Shown: piece after piece, positions 1 through 5,504 of the stretch
Numbering within the stretch: position 1 is the first letter of the stretch
Layout: each line of letters opens with the position of its first letter
Origin: an uncultured Gemmatimonadota bacterium
GTDB lineage: Bacteria; Gemmatimonadota; Gemmatimonadetes; Gemmatimonadales; GWC2-71-9
Assembly: GCA_913009915.1 (NCBI GenBank)
Contig: CAJVYZ010000112.1
Span: 1-7,911 of the forward strand
Reading direction: 5' to 3'
DNA: 7,911 nucleotides
The notes under the pieces: model-generated
The model's input: only the letters and a program-made list of their open reading frames with translations
Databases searched by the model: none
What the model was told of the DNA's origin: nothing
Position numbers and translations under genes: made by a program

Positions 1-83
1 TAGGTTTTTTTTTTTTTCAAGCAGAAGACGGCATACGAGATATATCAGTGTGACTGGAGTTCAGACGTGTGCTCTTCCGATCT
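1..83. other. Illumina P7/i7 adapter and poly-T (sequencing artefact)
   Basis: Positions 5-17 are a run of 13 T. Positions 18-41 are the Illumina P7 flow-cell sequence, 42-49 are an 8-base index (ATATCAGT), and 50-83 are the TruSeq-type i7-side adapter ending in GCTCTTCCGATCT. The biological insert begins at 84. The first four bases (TAGG) have no identifiable origin. The same structure appears reverse-complemented, with the matching index, at 7724-7805. Any reading frame that crosses position 83 ends in adapter-encoded residues (for example SEEHTSELQ on the minus strand or MCSSDL on the plus strand) and is not a real protein end. Confidence 0.98.
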
Positions 84-713
84 CGTTCGACGGACATCGC
101 TGTCCGACGTGAGCGCGGCCGCGCGGAGCAGCAGCCAGTCTCCAGTCGCACCCCACCAGGGAGCGGCCCGCTCGAAGGCTTGCGCTGCGGAGCGGTCGTC
201 GCCCAGAGCTTGTTGCGCCAACCCTTGGTGGACTAGGGCGATGGCGTGCTGCCGCGAGCCCGGGTCCGCGTCCCGCACGGTGGCCTGTGCCAGGATCAGC
301 GCGCGTTCGGGCTCTCCGTCTTCCAGCTCAGCTCTGACCAGGAGGAGCCTGGCTTCGGCCTGCAGGGCATCGGTGTCGAACTGGTATCCGGTGAGGAGGT
401 CCAGGACTTCGGAAGACCCGCCCCAGGCGTCGGCCGCCTGCGCCGCCAGCAGGACGGCTTCGTCACTCCTGGTGGTGTGGTCGGCCAGGATGGGGGCCAG
501 CTCGAGGGTGGCTCGCCAGGCCAGCCCGCGCTCGAGCGCTTCTCCGGCGGGGATCAACTCGGGGGGCAGTGGGAAGTCCACTTCGGTGGCGGGCGGCCGC
601 ACACCGAGGAGTCGGTCTGGCGGTCCGTCGTGGCTCTCGGGTTGCTGGCAGGCCAGGAGTCCGGCGCCGAGGGCGACGAGCACGAGGGGGAGGGAAAGTG
701 GGGGCTGCCTCAT
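84..713 (-). CDS. Secreted lipoprotein with helical repeats, N-terminal part; possible lytic transglycosylase (3' end lost)
   Basis: The native part codes for 210 residues from the ATG at 713; the rest is replaced by adapter. Residues 1-22 form a lipoprotein signal peptide: a short basic start (MRQ), a hydrophobic core, and the lipobox L19-L20-A21-C22. Residue +2 after the cysteine is Gln, which by the E. coli rule would allow outer-membrane sorting. From about residue 55 the protein is rich in Ala, Leu and Arg with helix-turn-helix periodicity. One segment, near 150-190 (HQGLAQQALGDDRSAAQAFERA), is a good TPR unit. The WLLLRAAAL segment near 203 resembles the helical superhelix in front of the catalytic domain of Slt-like lytic transglycosylases, but that domain is not in the window, so the function is a guess. 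In-frame starts further upstream (812, 851) would bury the signal peptide, so 713 is preferred. No clear Shine-Dalgarno site precedes it. The gene is divergent from the tRNA. Confidence 0.72.
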
Positions 714-737
714 GGGAGTAATGTAGATGCAATCGAG

Positions 738-797
738 ATGCCGGGCGTAGAGAATGCCGGGAATGGGGTGGAGAATGCCAGGAATATTGAATGCCAC
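738..797 (-). promoter_or_regulatory. Four GGCAT direct repeats upstream of the lipoprotein gene
   Basis: Read on the minus strand, GGCATTC begins at 795, 779 and 758, and a shorter GGCATCTC begins at 742. The spacings are 16, 21 and 16 bases. The two central copies are part of a 14-base near-identical pair (ATTCCTGGCATTCT and ATTCCCGGCATTCT, positions 785-772 and 764-751). The array ends about 25 bases before the lipoprotein ATG, in the gap between that gene and the divergent tRNA. This could be an operator array or simply a local duplication. No matching regulator is visible in the window. Confidence 0.35.
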
Positions 798-855
798 GAG
801 AAAGATGGACATTTCCTGCAATCGAGGGCGGCTCCCGTTCTTTGGGTGCACCCGC

Positions 856-861
856 TATCTT
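856..861 (+). promoter_or_regulatory. Possible -10 box (TATCTT) of the tRNA-Leu gene
   Basis: TATCTT lies 11 bases before the first tRNA base at 873, a suitable distance for transcription to start just before the mature 5' end. No good TTGACA-like -35 box lies 16-18 bases upstream (the region reads CCCGTT), so only the -10 half is supported. Confidence 0.35.
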
Positions 862-872
862 GCAGCCCCCGC

Positions 873-954
873 GCCCGAGTGGCGGAATTGGTAGACGCGC
901 ACGACTCAAAATCGTGTTCCTTCGGGAGTGAGAGTTCGAGCCTCTCCTCGGGCA
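873..954 (+). tRNA. tRNA-Leu (anticodon CAA)
   Basis: The 82-base sequence folds as a class II tRNA. The acceptor stem GCCCGAG (873-879) pairs with CTCGGGC (947-953), with discriminator A954. The D arm is 882-898 with the typical leucine pattern GCGGAATTGGTAGACGC. The anticodon stem CACGA/TCGTG encloses CTCAAAA, giving anticodon CAA at 907-909, which reads UUG. A long variable arm (917-929) contains a UCC-UUC-GGGA hairpin. The T stem GAGAG/CTCTC encloses TTCGAGC (935-941). The long variable arm, the A discriminator and the D-loop pattern all indicate leucine. The 3' CCA is not encoded (TGG follows), so it must be added by the CCA-adding enzyme. No convincing terminator with a T tract follows. 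Confidence 0.97.
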
Positions 955-1087
955 TGGTAAACACCGCAACAAATAGCCGGGTGACGGTTCCTCCGCGGTG
1001 CCCTCTGCGGGTTTCCCCAGACTATTGATGAGCGTTTGTAGTGCCCCGCCCCCGCGGCCAACTCTATCATTCGAGTCGTTCCGGCCC

Positions 1088-1093
1088 TACCTT
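1088..1093 (+). promoter_or_regulatory. Possible -10 box (TACCTT) of the SGNH-like gene
   Basis: TACCTT ends 8 bases before the ATG at 1102. If it is used, the transcript would begin at or very near the start codon and be leaderless, which would agree with the lack of a Shine-Dalgarno sequence. A second candidate, TATCAT at 1065-1070, would give a leader of about 25 bases. Neither has a recognisable -35 box, so this is a weak call. Confidence 0.25.
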
Positions 1094-1101
1094 GGGCCGA
1101 G

Positions 1102-2322
1102 ATGCACCAGCGAATCAAGAAAGTTCTATCCGTGGTGCGCGACGCCTGGCTGATCGTGGGTCTGGCCCTCGGATTGCTGCTCGTCCTCGAGGGTGGCTAC
1201 CGTCTGCAAGCCGCAGCCAGACACCGGATCGGCCTTCGCCTGCTTCAGGAGCCGGCTCCCCCCGTTCCCGATGAGACTTCGCGGTACCCGTACGCCGATT
1301 CGGCTTGGTTTGCCGGCTGGGCGGCGCGTCGTGACGACGCACTCCGGCGCGCTTGGCGCCATCACCCGTATCGTGGATGGACGGTTGACCCATTCGCCAT
1401 CCCCGGGATCACTGTTGATTCGGCGGGCCTCCGGATTGTCCCCGGCGGACGGATCGGTTCGGGGCGGGACACGGTCTTCTTCCTCGGCGGTTCAGCGGCG
1501 TGGGGGTTCACCGCCCGCGATTCCTCTACCATCGCGACCCACCTGGACCGAGGGCTCCGGCGACGCGACGTCGACGACGCCGAAGTCGTATCGCTCGCCC
1601 AGGCGGGGTACAACTTCATGCAAGGCTTGGCGACCCTGCAGGAGCAACTGCGGTTCGGCAGGCGGCCGGCGGTGGTGGTTTTCTTCGATGGCGTCAACGA
1701 GGTCGGTCCCTATATCGAGTGGGAGCCATTATGGGGAACGTATGGCCAACGACTCGTGTCCGAGCGAATCGTGCTGGGAAGGCGCACGCCGATGGAAGAG
1801 GTGATGGGGCTGGGCCGACACCTCGCGCTGGTGAAACGGATTCGTCTGGCGCTCGACCCGCCTCCCGGTCCGCGAGGCGGTATTCCGGAATCGGTTTGTG
1901 ATACGGTCGTGCAGTGGTATCTGACCGGAACGCAGATGGTCCGCAGCCTGGCTGACGAGTTCGGCTTTGCTGTGATCTTCGTGTGGCAGCCGACCCTCAG
2001 CGCGACCAAGAAGCGGTTGACTGACTACGAAGCCTACCGGATGGCGTGGGAAGAGGGGATTGGCCTGGAACTCAACTCGCTTCTGGCCCGGTGCGCCACC
2101 ACGGCCGACTCCGTCATGGCACTCCATGGCGACATCCATTATGTGCAGCTCGGTGGTCTGTTCGACAGCTACACGACCACCGTTTTCCTCGATGGCTTCG
2201 GCCACGTGACCGAACAGGCCAACGCGATCATCGGTGACACCGTAGCTGGGCTGGTCGCGGCCCTCCTGGGGCGTGGAGAGAATGAAGCGGGGCGGCAGGG
2301 CGGTGGGGCAGCGGGGCAGTAG
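1102..2322 (+). CDS. Membrane-anchored SGNH/GDSL-hydrolase-like protein
   Basis: 406 residues. Residues 15-30 (AWLIVGLALGLLLVLE) form one N-terminal membrane helix after a basic start (HQRIKK), so the rest is probably exported. The SGNH signature blocks are present in order: block I FFLGGSAAWG with candidate nucleophile Ser131; block II with Gly169 (AQAGYNF); block III FFDGVNEV with Asn199; and block V DGFGHVTEQ with Asp364 and His368. Such proteins remove or transfer acyl groups, often acetyl groups on sugars. With two glycosyltransferases downstream, a role in modifying a cell-surface glycan is plausible, but the substrate is unknown. Residues 391-406 are a low-complexity Gly/Ala/Gln-rich tail encoded by a G-rich repeat and may be a recent extension of the reading frame. 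There is no clear Shine-Dalgarno site before the ATG. SGNH membership is fairly secure; esterase versus transferase activity cannot be decided. Confidence 0.82.
   Translation: MHQRIKKVLSVVRDAWLIVGLALGLLLVLEGGYRLQAAARHRIGLRLLQEPAPPVPDETSRYPYADSAWFAGWAARRDDALRRAWRHHPYRGWTVDPFAIPGITVDSAGLRIVPGGRIGSGRDTVFFLGGSAAWGFTARDSSTIATHLDRGLRRRDVDDAEVVSLAQAGYNFMQGLATLQEQLRFGRRPAVVVFFDGVNEVGPYIEWEPLWGTYGQRLVSERIVLGRRTPMEEVMGLGRHLALVKRIRLALDPPPGPRGGIPESVCDTVVQWYLTGTQMVRSLADEFGFAVIFVWQPTLSATKKRLTDYEAYRMAWEEGIGLELNSLLARCATTADSVMALHGDIHYVQLGGLFDSYTTTVFLDGFGHVTEQANAIIGDTVAGLVAALLGRGENEAGRQGGGAAGQ
2289..2316 (+). repeat. G-rich, quadruplex-compatible stretch at the gene's 3' end
   Basis: Four runs of three or four G (2289-2292, 2298-2300, 2305-2308, 2313-2316) are separated by loops of 5, 4 and 4 bases, which satisfies the usual G-quadruplex rule. 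The run ends just before the TAG stop at 2320 of the SGNH-like gene, on the coding (RNA-like) strand. It could affect transcription end or mRNA stability, or it may be only GC-rich low complexity. Confidence 0.6.
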
Positions 2323-2337
2323 GCTGTCTCTGAACGG

Positions 2338-2367
2338 CCCCCCCCTGCGCACCGCGCACCGCCCACT
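2338..2367. repeat. C8 run and degenerate 7-bp tandem repeat
   Basis: A run of eight C (2338-2345) is followed by GCGCACC (2347-2353), GCGCACC (2354-2360) and the variant GCCCACT (2361-2367). It is simple-sequence DNA between the SGNH-like gene and the M23 remnant. The C run is a place where assembly or basecalling may miscount. Confidence 0.6.
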
Positions 2368-2375
2368 CCTACGGT

Positions 2376-2606
2376 TTTCTTCGGCCGCCCGTCCCGCCAC
2401 ACCGTGGGATACCGGGCGCAACTCCCCAGCTTGCCGTCCACGTCGTCGGGATAGCACCCCGGCGTGGCGTAGATGCCGTAGGGATCGAACAGATACCAGC
2501 GGCCATCCTCCGGATTGCGGCGGGCGAACTTGATATGCAGATAGTGGTTATGGCCGCTGCCGCCGAGCTTGCCGCCCGGTCCGGTGTTACCCGACTTGCC
2601 GATGAA
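2376..2606 (-). pseudogene. Remnant of an M23 (LytM-type) peptidase, C-terminal fragment only
   Basis: Translating the minus strand from 2606 gives 77 residues resembling the end of a peptidase M23 domain: FIGKSGNTGPGG (the usual G-x-SGNTG turn), then SGHNHYLHIKFAR in the position of the family's HLHFE strand, then a WYLFDPYGIYA segment. No start codon, signal peptide or N-terminal catalytic half is present. Homology stops abruptly at 2606, two bases from the 28-bp palindrome at 2608. In my alignment the first His of the expected H-x-H pair reads Tyr (Y-L-H), which would remove a zinc ligand. At the other end the frame runs on without a sensible stop into GC-rich repeats and then antisense to the SGNH-like gene. 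Living members cut peptidoglycan cross-bridges; this copy should be inactive. The M23 assignment rests on motifs read by eye. Confidence 0.68.
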
Positions 2607-2607
2607 C

Positions 2608-2635
2608 GTAGGGGCGACGCATGCGTCGCCCCTAC
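2608..2635. repeat. Perfect 28-bp palindrome (REP/MITE-like)
   Basis: The left arm GTAGGGGCGACGCA is followed directly by its exact reverse complement, giving 14-bp arms with no spacer and GCATGC at the centre. Flanking bases C2607 and C2636 do not extend the pairing. It lies exactly where M23 similarity stops. There is no T tract, so it is not a standard intrinsic terminator, although the RNA would form a strong hairpin on either strand. Only one copy is in this window, so its dispersed-repeat nature is inferred from form. Positions 2636-2778 beyond it hold no gene I can support; this stretch may belong to the same inserted element or be diverged spacer. Confidence 0.85.
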
Positions 2636-2765
2636 CTGAACCTCCGTCGCCGGTTGGCGGACAGGGGAATGCTGGTGAATCCCGCGAGACCTTCTGCCAT
2701 CCCTCATGACCATCTCAGACTTCGTACCGCGACCGCCATGCACTAGGTTGTCGGCCAGGTGGAGC

Positions 2766-2771
2766 TAGATT
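2766..2771 (+). promoter_or_regulatory. Possible -10 box (TAGATT) of the glycosyltransferase operon
   Basis: TAGATT ends 7 bases before the ATG at 2779, similar to the spacing seen before the SGNH-like gene, and would give a nearly leaderless transcript. No convincing -35 hexamer is present at 16-18 bases. It is listed because this is where a promoter for the three-gene operon would be expected. Confidence 0.25.
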
Positions 2772-2778
2772 GGGGGCC

Positions 2779-4017
2779 ATGCGAATCGGCGTCGTGCATC
2801 CCGCGTTTCTGCATCGTGGTGGGGCGGAGAATCTGACCCTGTGGCTCGCCTCCGGCCTGGCTCAGCGAGGTCACGCGGTGACGTTGTTCGCCGCGGGCCT
2901 GGCGCTAGATCAATGGCCGGAGATCGATCTCGCGGCGGTGCGGACGGTCGAGCTTCCCGATCGCCGGGATGATTTCTGGCATGAGCCATCCCGCGGCCGG
3001 CAGCACGGCCGCATCATCGCCGAGCACAGCGCGGATGCGGACGTGTTGGTGTGCGGGATCCATCCTGCCCATCTGTGGCTGTCCCAAGCATTGGCAGTGA
3101 TGCGGCACCCGCCGGCCTCCATCCTCTACTGCCAGGAACCGCGCCGGAAGTACTACTACATGTGGACCGATCGGCCTACGGTCGCCTACGCCGATTCCGG
3201 GCGCCGCACGTTGCCGTTCCACGACTGGCTGGCGAACGGGATCCGCTACCGCAGGCGGGCCAGCCGGCTGAGCAAGATTCCGCTGGCCCGGTGGTACGAT
3301 CGCCGCAAACTGGAGCGCGTGGAACGCATCGTTGGCAACAGCCGGTTTACCGCCGACAACGCATCCCACGTGTGGCGACGCCAGGTCGAGGTGTGCTACC
3401 CGGGGGTACCGGTGCCGGCGGCCGCCACGTTGCCGAATCCGGCTGATCGAACCGGAGTCGCGGTACTCACGGGATGGGAGGTGGCCAAGAACCCGATGGG
3501 GGTCCTGGGTACCATCAACGAAGTGGTCCATCACTTCGGCCGTCGTGACATCCCGTTCACCCTAACCGGTGGTAACATCCGCCCCGAGTATGAAGCGTAC
3601 CTGCGGGATCACCATCTGTCCGATGTGGTGTCTTTGCGCGATTACCTATCGGAGGAAGAGAAAACCGCGCTCCTGCGCCAGGCCCGACTGTGCCTCTTCA
3701 TTCCCTTCGCCGAGCCGTTTGGCCTCGTTCCCGTCGAAGCGATGCTGCATCACACGCCCGTGATCGCTGCCGATCACGGAGGGCCGAGCGAGGTTGTCGT
3801 CGATGGCAAGACCGGTAGGCTGGTCGATGTGTTCGCACCCCGGGAGGTGGCACGTGCGCTGGTGGAACTGTACGACGACGCCAACTTGTTAGCCGAATAC
3901 GGTAGTGCAGGGGAACGCCGGGCCCGAGAGGAGTTCAGCCTGGACGCGCTCCTCGACCGATTCGAACTCCAGCTGCGCGCGGCCCGCGAGCAGCACTCAG
4001 GCGCGCGGACCGGCTGA
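2779..4017 (+). CDS. Glycosyltransferase family 4 (GT-B fold)
   Basis: 412 residues, about full length for a GT4 enzyme. The N-terminal Rossmann half begins MRIGVVHPAF and has the GGAEN motif (residues 14-18) typical of acceptor-side loops in this family. NSRFTAD (187-193) and YPGV (207-210) mark the domain junction. The C-terminal donor-binding half carries the E-x7-E motif EPFGLVPVE (Glu312 and Glu320), followed by HTPVIAADHGGPSEVVVDGKTGRLV, the usual GT4 ending. It should transfer a sugar from a nucleotide-activated donor, probably at the cytoplasmic side of the membrane, in making lipopolysaccharide, exopolysaccharide or another surface glycan. The sugar and acceptor cannot be read from sequence. 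Start: ATG 2779 fits the conserved MRIGVVHP beginning better than the TTG nine bases upstream. The stop is followed after one base by the next gene, which suggests coupled translation. Confidence 0.93.
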   Translation: MRIGVVHPAFLHRGGAENLTLWLASGLAQRGHAVTLFAAGLALDQWPEIDLAAVRTVELPDRRDDFWHEPSRGRQHGRIIAEHSADADVLVCGIHPAHLWLSQALAVMRHPPASILYCQEPRRKYYYMWTDRPTVAYADSGRRTLPFHDWLANGIRYRRRASRLSKIPLARWYDRRKLERVERIVGNSRFTADNASHVWRRQVEVCYPGVPVPAAATLPNPADRTGVAVLTGWEVAKNPMGVLGTINEVVHHFGRRDIPFTLTGGNIRPEYEAYLRDHHLSDVVSLRDYLSEEEKTALLRQARLCLFIPFAEPFGLVPVEAMLHHTPVIAADHGGPSEVVVDGKTGRLVDVFAPREVARALVELYDDANLLAEYGSAGERRAREEFSLDALLDRFELQLRAAREQHSGARTG

Positions 4018-4018
4018 C

Positions 4019-5143
4019 ATGACCCGGGTGCTCTTGTCCCTCGACAAGTTGCGCGAGAGCAACTCCGGCCTGGAACGGTTCTCGTTGCACCTGGCCCGCG
4101 CTGTGGGAGAAGCGGCCCCCGACGACGTCGACCTGGTGTTCATGGCGCCACGGCACCGGTGGCCCGAACTCGGCGGCACCGGCGCCCGGCTGGAGCCCCT
4201 GCGGTTCTTCAACAAGTCGCGGGTTCAGTCGGCTGTGTGCCGGATTGCTCCGGCTTGGATGAAAAGTCGGGGTCGACCCCGCTACGACGTGTGGCACGCG
4301 TTGGCCCAGGACGCCAAGTTCCTCCCGCTGGACCCCCGGATCCGCCTGGTCCTCACGCTGCACGATCTGACCGTGCGACGGATCGAGAGCGGGAAGAAGC
4401 TGGCGCGGGCCATGAAGCGCTTTCAGGCCAACGTCGATCGGGCCTCGGTCATCGTGACCGGATCGCACTTTGCCGCCGACGAGATCCGCCAACACTTGCG
4501 GGTCGGCGACCGACCGGTCGAAGTGATCTATCACGGGATCACCCTCGACACTGCCGCGCCGAGCCGTCAGCCGGCCGGACTCGGCGAAGATCCGTTTCTG
4601 GTGGCTCTGGGGCGCGTGGTGCGGACCAAGAACCTGCACACGCTGATCGACATGATGACATTGGTGCCGAACAGGAATCTCCTCATCGTGGGCGATGACT
4701 CGGATTCCTACGCCGCCGAATTGAGAAAACGGATCGCTGACGCGGGACCGACCGACCGCGTGCGAGTGCTGGGACCGGTCAGCGACGCGGAACGGCTGTG
4801 GCTCTTCCAGCACGCCGATGCGCTATTGCAACCGTCCCTGTCGGAGGGATTCGGACTCCCCGTGCTGGAGGCCATGGCGTGCGGCACCCCGGTATTCCTG
4901 GCCCGGCAGACCAGCCTCCCGGAGGTCGGCGGCGAGCTGGCGTTCTACTGGGATACCTTCGAGCCCGACGCCATGGCTACGGTGTTCCACCGAGGGATGA
5001 CGATCGTTGCGGCCGACCCCACGTATCCGGACCGGCTGGTCGCTCACGCGGCGACCTTCAGTTGGGCGACCGCGGCCAAAGCGTATCTGGACGTCTATCG
5101 ATCGCTGGCCTGGGTTTCGTCGCCGCCGGTGGGGGCCGGCTGA
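4019..5143 (+). CDS. Glycosyltransferase family 4, mannosyltransferase-like
   Basis: 374 residues. The ATG lies one base after the preceding stop (TGA-C-ATG), so the two enzymes are probably co-translated and may act one after the other. Near the N-terminus, SGLERFSLHLARAV (16-29) matches the start of WbaZ/MtfB-like mannosyltransferases. LTLHDLT (112-118) and TGSHFAADEI (147-156) belong to the acceptor half, and VIYHGI (169-174) is the junction. The donor half has FLVALGRVVRTKNLHTLI (193-210), the E-x7-E pair Glu276 and Glu284 in SLSEGFGLPVLEAMACGTPV, then LPEVGGELAFYWD (300-312). The ending FSWATAAKAYLDVYRSL is typical of this group. GT4 membership is clear. A GDP-mannose donor is only suggested by resemblance. 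The sequence is quite unlike the first enzyme, so this is not a recent duplicate. Confidence 0.93.
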   Translation: MTRVLLSLDKLRESNSGLERFSLHLARAVGEAAPDDVDLVFMAPRHRWPELGGTGARLEPLRFFNKSRVQSAVCRIAPAWMKSRGRPRYDVWHALAQDAKFLPLDPRIRLVLTLHDLTVRRIESGKKLARAMKRFQANVDRASVIVTGSHFAADEIRQHLRVGDRPVEVIYHGITLDTAAPSRQPAGLGEDPFLVALGRVVRTKNLHTLIDMMTLVPNRNLLIVGDDSDSYAAELRKRIADAGPTDRVRVLGPVSDAERLWLFQHADALLQPSLSEGFGLPVLEAMACGTPVFLARQTSLPEVGGELAFYWDTFEPDAMATVFHRGMTIVAADPTYPDRLVAHAATFSWATAAKAYLDVYRSLAWVSSPPVGAG

Positions 5144-5487
5144 TGGAGGTGCAGGTCTTCGGTATCAAGAACGACGCCGATACTCGGAAGGCGCTCCGCT
5201 TCTTCAAGGAGCGGCGGGTAAAGGTGCACTTCGTGGATCTGAAGCAACGGGCGGCCTCACCCGGTGAGCTGAGACGGTTTGCCCAGAAGTTCGGGGTAGC
5301 GGCCCTGGTAAATACCCATGCCAAGCGGTGCGCGGCACTGGGCCTGGGGGCCGCTCACCTGACCGACGAACGGTGGCTGGCGACCTTGGCGGAAGAACCG
5401 CTCATTCTGCGCCTGCCGCTGGTTCGCTGGCAGCAGCGCTTGACCATCGGGCCGGAGGAAAGCGAATGGCGCGACTGGGTGAGTTGA
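5143..5487 (+). CDS. ArsC/Spx-fold protein lacking the catalytic cysteine
   Basis: 114 residues, the normal size for the ArsC/Spx/YffB thioredoxin-like family. Family features seen are VQVFGIKNDADTRKALRFF (residues 4-21, strand 1 and helix 1), KVHFVDLK (27-34), GELRRFAQKFG (41-51) and EPLILRLPLV (85-94), in place of the usual PLLIKRPVV. In arsenate reductases and Spx, the position after GIKN is Cys; here it is Asp (GIKND). The only cysteine is Cys63 in KRCAALGL, so arsenate or disulfide reduction by the usual mechanism is unlikely. Cysteine-less relatives with similar wording appear to be a conserved group of unknown function in GC-rich bacteria (from memory, not checked). The ATG shares its A with the TGA of the upstream glycosyltransferase gene, indicating the same operon and coupled translation. 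It ends 17 bases before the convergent peptidase stop. A link to arsenic is not supported by its neighbours. Confidence 0.85.
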   Translation: MEVQVFGIKNDADTRKALRFFKERRVKVHFVDLKQRAASPGELRRFAQKFGVAALVNTHAKRCAALGLGAAHLTDERWLATLAEEPLILRLPLVRWQQRLTIGPEESEWRDWVS

Positions 5488-5504
5488 CCGCGGTGCCCGT
5501 CCGG

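Noticed and set aside
962..1000. CACCGC...GCGGTG inverted repeat after the tRNA as a terminator
   Set aside because: Only six pairs, a 27-base loop and no T tract follow. Too weak to call.
67..1028. Long open frames on the plus strand opposite the lipoprotein gene
   Set aside because: GC-rich shadow frames: no domains, Ser/Arg/Gly-rich composition, one starting inside the adapter, and the opposite strand has a clear signal peptide.
2338..2367. CRISPR-like or satellite array
   Set aside because: Only two exact 7-bp units and one variant, with no spacers. It is simple-sequence repeat.
1729..2457. Minus-strand frame of about 240 residues overlapping the SGNH-like gene
   Set aside because: It is antisense to a gene with conserved SGNH blocks, and the translation shows no recognisable family.
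5143..5487. Annotating this gene as arsC (arsenate reductase)
   Set aside because: The catalytic cysteine is replaced by Asp and there are no arsenic-resistance neighbours.
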